Shown here: positions 62,318 to 64,000 of the stretch, one piece after another
How positions within the stretch are numbered: the stretch's first letter is position 1
How the letters are laid out: every line of letters begins with the position of its first letter
Origin: Virgibacillus sp. NKC19-3
GTDB lineage: Bacteria > Bacillota > Bacilli > Bacillales > Amphibacillaceae
Direction: 5' to 3'
DNA: 64,000 bases
NCBI RefSeq assembly: GCF_019837165.1
Contig: NZ_JAGYHC010000001.1
Span: 3,472,001 to 3,536,000, forward strand
The notes under the pieces: generated by a model
What the model was told of the DNA's origin: nothing
Seen by the model: only the letters and a program-made list of their open reading frames with translations
Databases searched by the model: none
Made by a program: the position numbers and the translations under genes

Positions 62318-63715
62318 TTACCACTTGTCAATCAAATAATCAGCATCATCCTTGAGCCTATTATAGGCCTCATCCGTAATCAACGCGTTCTCTTTCTGAT
62401 CCTCAAGTAATAGTTTAAAGCTTTCCGTATGTTTAAGGACCTTTTCTTCGAGTTCCTTATCTTCGTAATAACTCATAGCGGATAAATGAGTCATTAAGGA
62501 TTGCGCAACATTATCATCCTCAAGCTCGCCTTCGTTCTCGAAACGCTCAACAAGTATTTTCATATCAGATGCACGTTCGGTCCAATACTTAGGCAGATTA
62601 AGGAAGTCATCACCATTGAGATCGTCGATAGAGTCATCTGCCATACGACTGGCAATCCCCCATAGACCATTCTCCACACGATCTATCAATGCTTGATCAT
62701 AGCCATATTCAGGTTGTTGACCAGGCATTTCAAATAGTACGGTCGCAGTACCATTAAGCGCAAATGAAGACCTAGCCTGACCGGGTAAATCACGCTCCTC
62801 TGGGTGTAAATAACGGGCCACACCGGGTTCCTCATTATCGGAAAGTTCTTTTACGCCAAGTGCAGCTGCCAGCGAATAGCGCATAGACTTGTCTTGATCC
62901 AATTTCAACCAATCATCGTATTTTGGACTATCGTCAGGTCCTAATGGTGGGTAGTCTATTGCAATCGTGACATCTTCACCCGTTTCGTTGGTCTTTGGGG
63001 TTCCCATGTGATGAAGATCAACGAAAGCTTCTACTTCACTAAACTCAGCTTGCAGGTCCAAGTACAAGTCTCTGAGAATTTGAGATTCATTTGTCAGGAA
63101 AAACCCAGGGTCATCTCCCGTGCCTGGTAAATCTTCCAGCTGTGGTTCATAGTTCAAATTCGGATTAAAGTCCCGGTTAATATCAAAGCCTCCATTACTT
63201 TCGCTATAGTGCCAGGCAGGCGCTGCACCTTCAAGATGGGGGTAGTTCATAATGACGTCTTCCCACGAGAAAACGTTCTGCCGTTGGGTTATCGCGGCAC
63301 CGTCAACGTTTAGACGTGGCACGGCAACTATTGTAACCTCCTCACGAACCGCTTGTGCACGTGAACTATCGCTAGTTCCAAGTATTTCAAGCATCTGGAT
63401 CAATGCCTCAGGGCCGCTCTTCTCATTACCGTGTATATTACCATTAATTAACAACACTTGATCACCTTCACCCACACGAGCAGCGTAAATTTCACGATCT
63501 TGGTGTGAGTGACCTATGACGTCGACCTCAACCTTGCCAGAACTCTCCTCTTTAATTTCTTCTAACTTTTGCTCCAGTTCCTCGTTGCTCATCCAATCGG
63601 CAACCACATTTTCACTATTACCTTGAGCTTGAGCACTTAATGTAGAAAATGGACTCCATAATAACAGTAAAATCGCAGTAAAAGAGACAATGGATTTCCA
63701 ACGTTTTGTTTGCAT
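62318..63715 (-). CDS. Secreted M14 family zinc carboxypeptidase with C-terminal FIMAH domain
   Basis: 465 residues from ATG 63715 (aaggagg, 6 nt). Signal peptide ending LSAQAQG. M14 domain: VIGHSHQDREIYAARVG, NGNIHGNEKSGPEAL (zinc His and Glu), VPRLNVDGA, FDINRDFNPN, FVDLHHMGTP (third zinc ligand) and LFEMPGQ (catalytic Glu). FIMAH at about 385-465 (MKILVERFENEGELEDDNVA, HLSAMSYYEDKEL). It has no beta insertion. First gene of the four-enzyme minus-strand cluster. Substrate may be a dipeptide or tripeptide end, as in gamma-D-glutamyl-meso-diaminopimelate peptidases, which share this family; this is inference. Confidence 0.9.
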   Translation of the reverse strand: MQTKRWKSIVSFTAILLLLWSPFSTLSAQAQGNSENVVADWMSNEELEQKLEEIKEESSGKVEVDVIGHSHQDREIYAARVGEGDQVLLINGNIHGNEKSGPEALIQMLEILGTSDSSRAQAVREEVTIVAVPRLNVDGAAITQRQNVFSWEDVIMNYPHLEGAAPAWHYSESNGGFDINRDFNPNLNYEPQLEDLPGTGDDPGFFLTNESQILRDLYLDLQAEFSEVEAFVDLHHMGTPKTNETGEDVTIAIDYPPLGPDDSPKYDDWLKLDQDKSMRYSLAAALGVKELSDNEEPGVARYLHPEERDLPGQARSSFALNGTATVLFEMPGQQPEYGYDQALIDRVENGLWGIASRMADDSIDDLNGDDFLNLPKYWTERASDMKILVERFENEGELEDDNVAQSLMTHLSAMSYYEDKELEEKVLKHTESFKLLLEDQKENALITDEAYNRLKDDADYLIDKW

Positions 63716-63858
63716 AATATCCTCCTTATCATGCATTTGAATTAACTAACAGTTACACTGTAGTTTAATAGGTTTTACTCCCCCTCCCTTTCGTAGAAAA
63801 AAATCTACAAATATAGGAAGAACCACATTTTCGAAATGAAACAAAAATGAAGGGGGGA

Positions 63859-64000
63859 CTGAGACAAAACAAACGTGTTTCATTAAAAAGGCGAACATTA
63901 TCAAAATTAGCGTAGGAAATATGCGGAGACTCCAGCGGGAGGGAAGGCATAGGTGAGACACCGAAGCGCGATAGCGCAAGGGGCTCACCAGCCGCCCGCG
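63859..64000 (-). repeat. 266-bp dispersed repeat, copy 3 in inverse orientation, cut by window end
   Basis: Reading into the window edge, ctgagacaaa followed by gcggagactccagcgggagg and ggctcaccagccgcc is the reverse complement of the right half of copies 1 and 2. The terminal repeat has one mismatch, and the sequence differs more than copies 1 and 2 do from each other. Confidence 0.85.

Overview
Organism and evidence: AT-rich DNA with strong AGGAGG-type ribosome binding sites, frequent GTG/TTG starts, U-tailed terminators, sigma-A promoters, wall teichoic acid genes (TagO, MnaA, TagB, TagD, TagGH, TarI, TarJ), an LCP ligase, a Tat component and lipoprotein binding proteins indicate a Gram-positive Bacillota, most likely a halophilic or alkaliphilic Bacillaceae of the Oceanobacillus/Virgibacillus/Lentibacillus kind. 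The very acidic exported proteins and the FIMAH domains fit that. The genus is inference.

Layout. (1) 1-9844: the end of an LCP ligase, TagO, and a polysaccharide locus (GT4, Wzy-like polymerase, GT2, pyruvyl transferase, an unassigned PP-loop ATPase, a Wzx-like flippase, a glycerophosphodiesterase). (2) 9850-18766: between two copies of a 266-bp dispersed repeat lie tatA, a frameshifted Tat-exported metallophosphoesterase, a fused-permease ABC importer, a HAD phosphatase and a DeoR regulator with a readable promoter/operator. This looks like a phosphorus-ester or phosphonate scavenging unit. (3) 18843-45430: a large wall teichoic acid and surface-glycan island: MnaA, an acyltransferase, a repeat-rich autolysin, a second polymerase, six TagB/TagF/TarL-type polyol-phosphate transferases (one fused to TPRs), a TagE-like glycosyltransferase, TarI-TarJ (CDP-ribitol), TagG-TagH (export) and TagD-TagB (CDP-glycerol and priming). 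TagA is not in the window. Three exactly spaced WalR-type half-sites precede tagD. (4) 45654-48900: a short-chain dehydrogenase, a flavodoxin with a Fur box in its promoter, and an RQC-minor-like gene plus decayed neighbours flanked by two arrays with an exact 21-bp period. (5) 48978-53413: a peptide-binding lipoprotein with an M42 aminopeptidase, and a DASS carboxylate transporter. (6) 53540-63715: four consecutive secreted enzymes on the minus strand (M14 peptidase with PA domain, gamma-glutamyltransferase, D-aminoacylase-like amidohydrolase, second M14 peptidase), all ending in or containing a FIMAH domain. Three also carry one homologous beta-rich domain in three different positions, including inside two catalytic domains.

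How it fits together: TagO and MnaA supply linkage-unit precursors; TagB primes; TagF/TarL-type enzymes extend with glycerol or ribitol phosphate from TagD or TarIJ; TagGH exports; LCP proteins attach the polymer. The secreted enzymes of region 6 are suited to unusual peptides (gamma-linked, D-acyl amino acids), and region 5 could import and finish them. The most unusual parts are the mobile beta-domain shared by the exoenzymes, including an apparently permuted copy, the TPR-TagF fusion, the QueC-like PP-loop protein in the glycan locus, and the paired 21-bp arrays.
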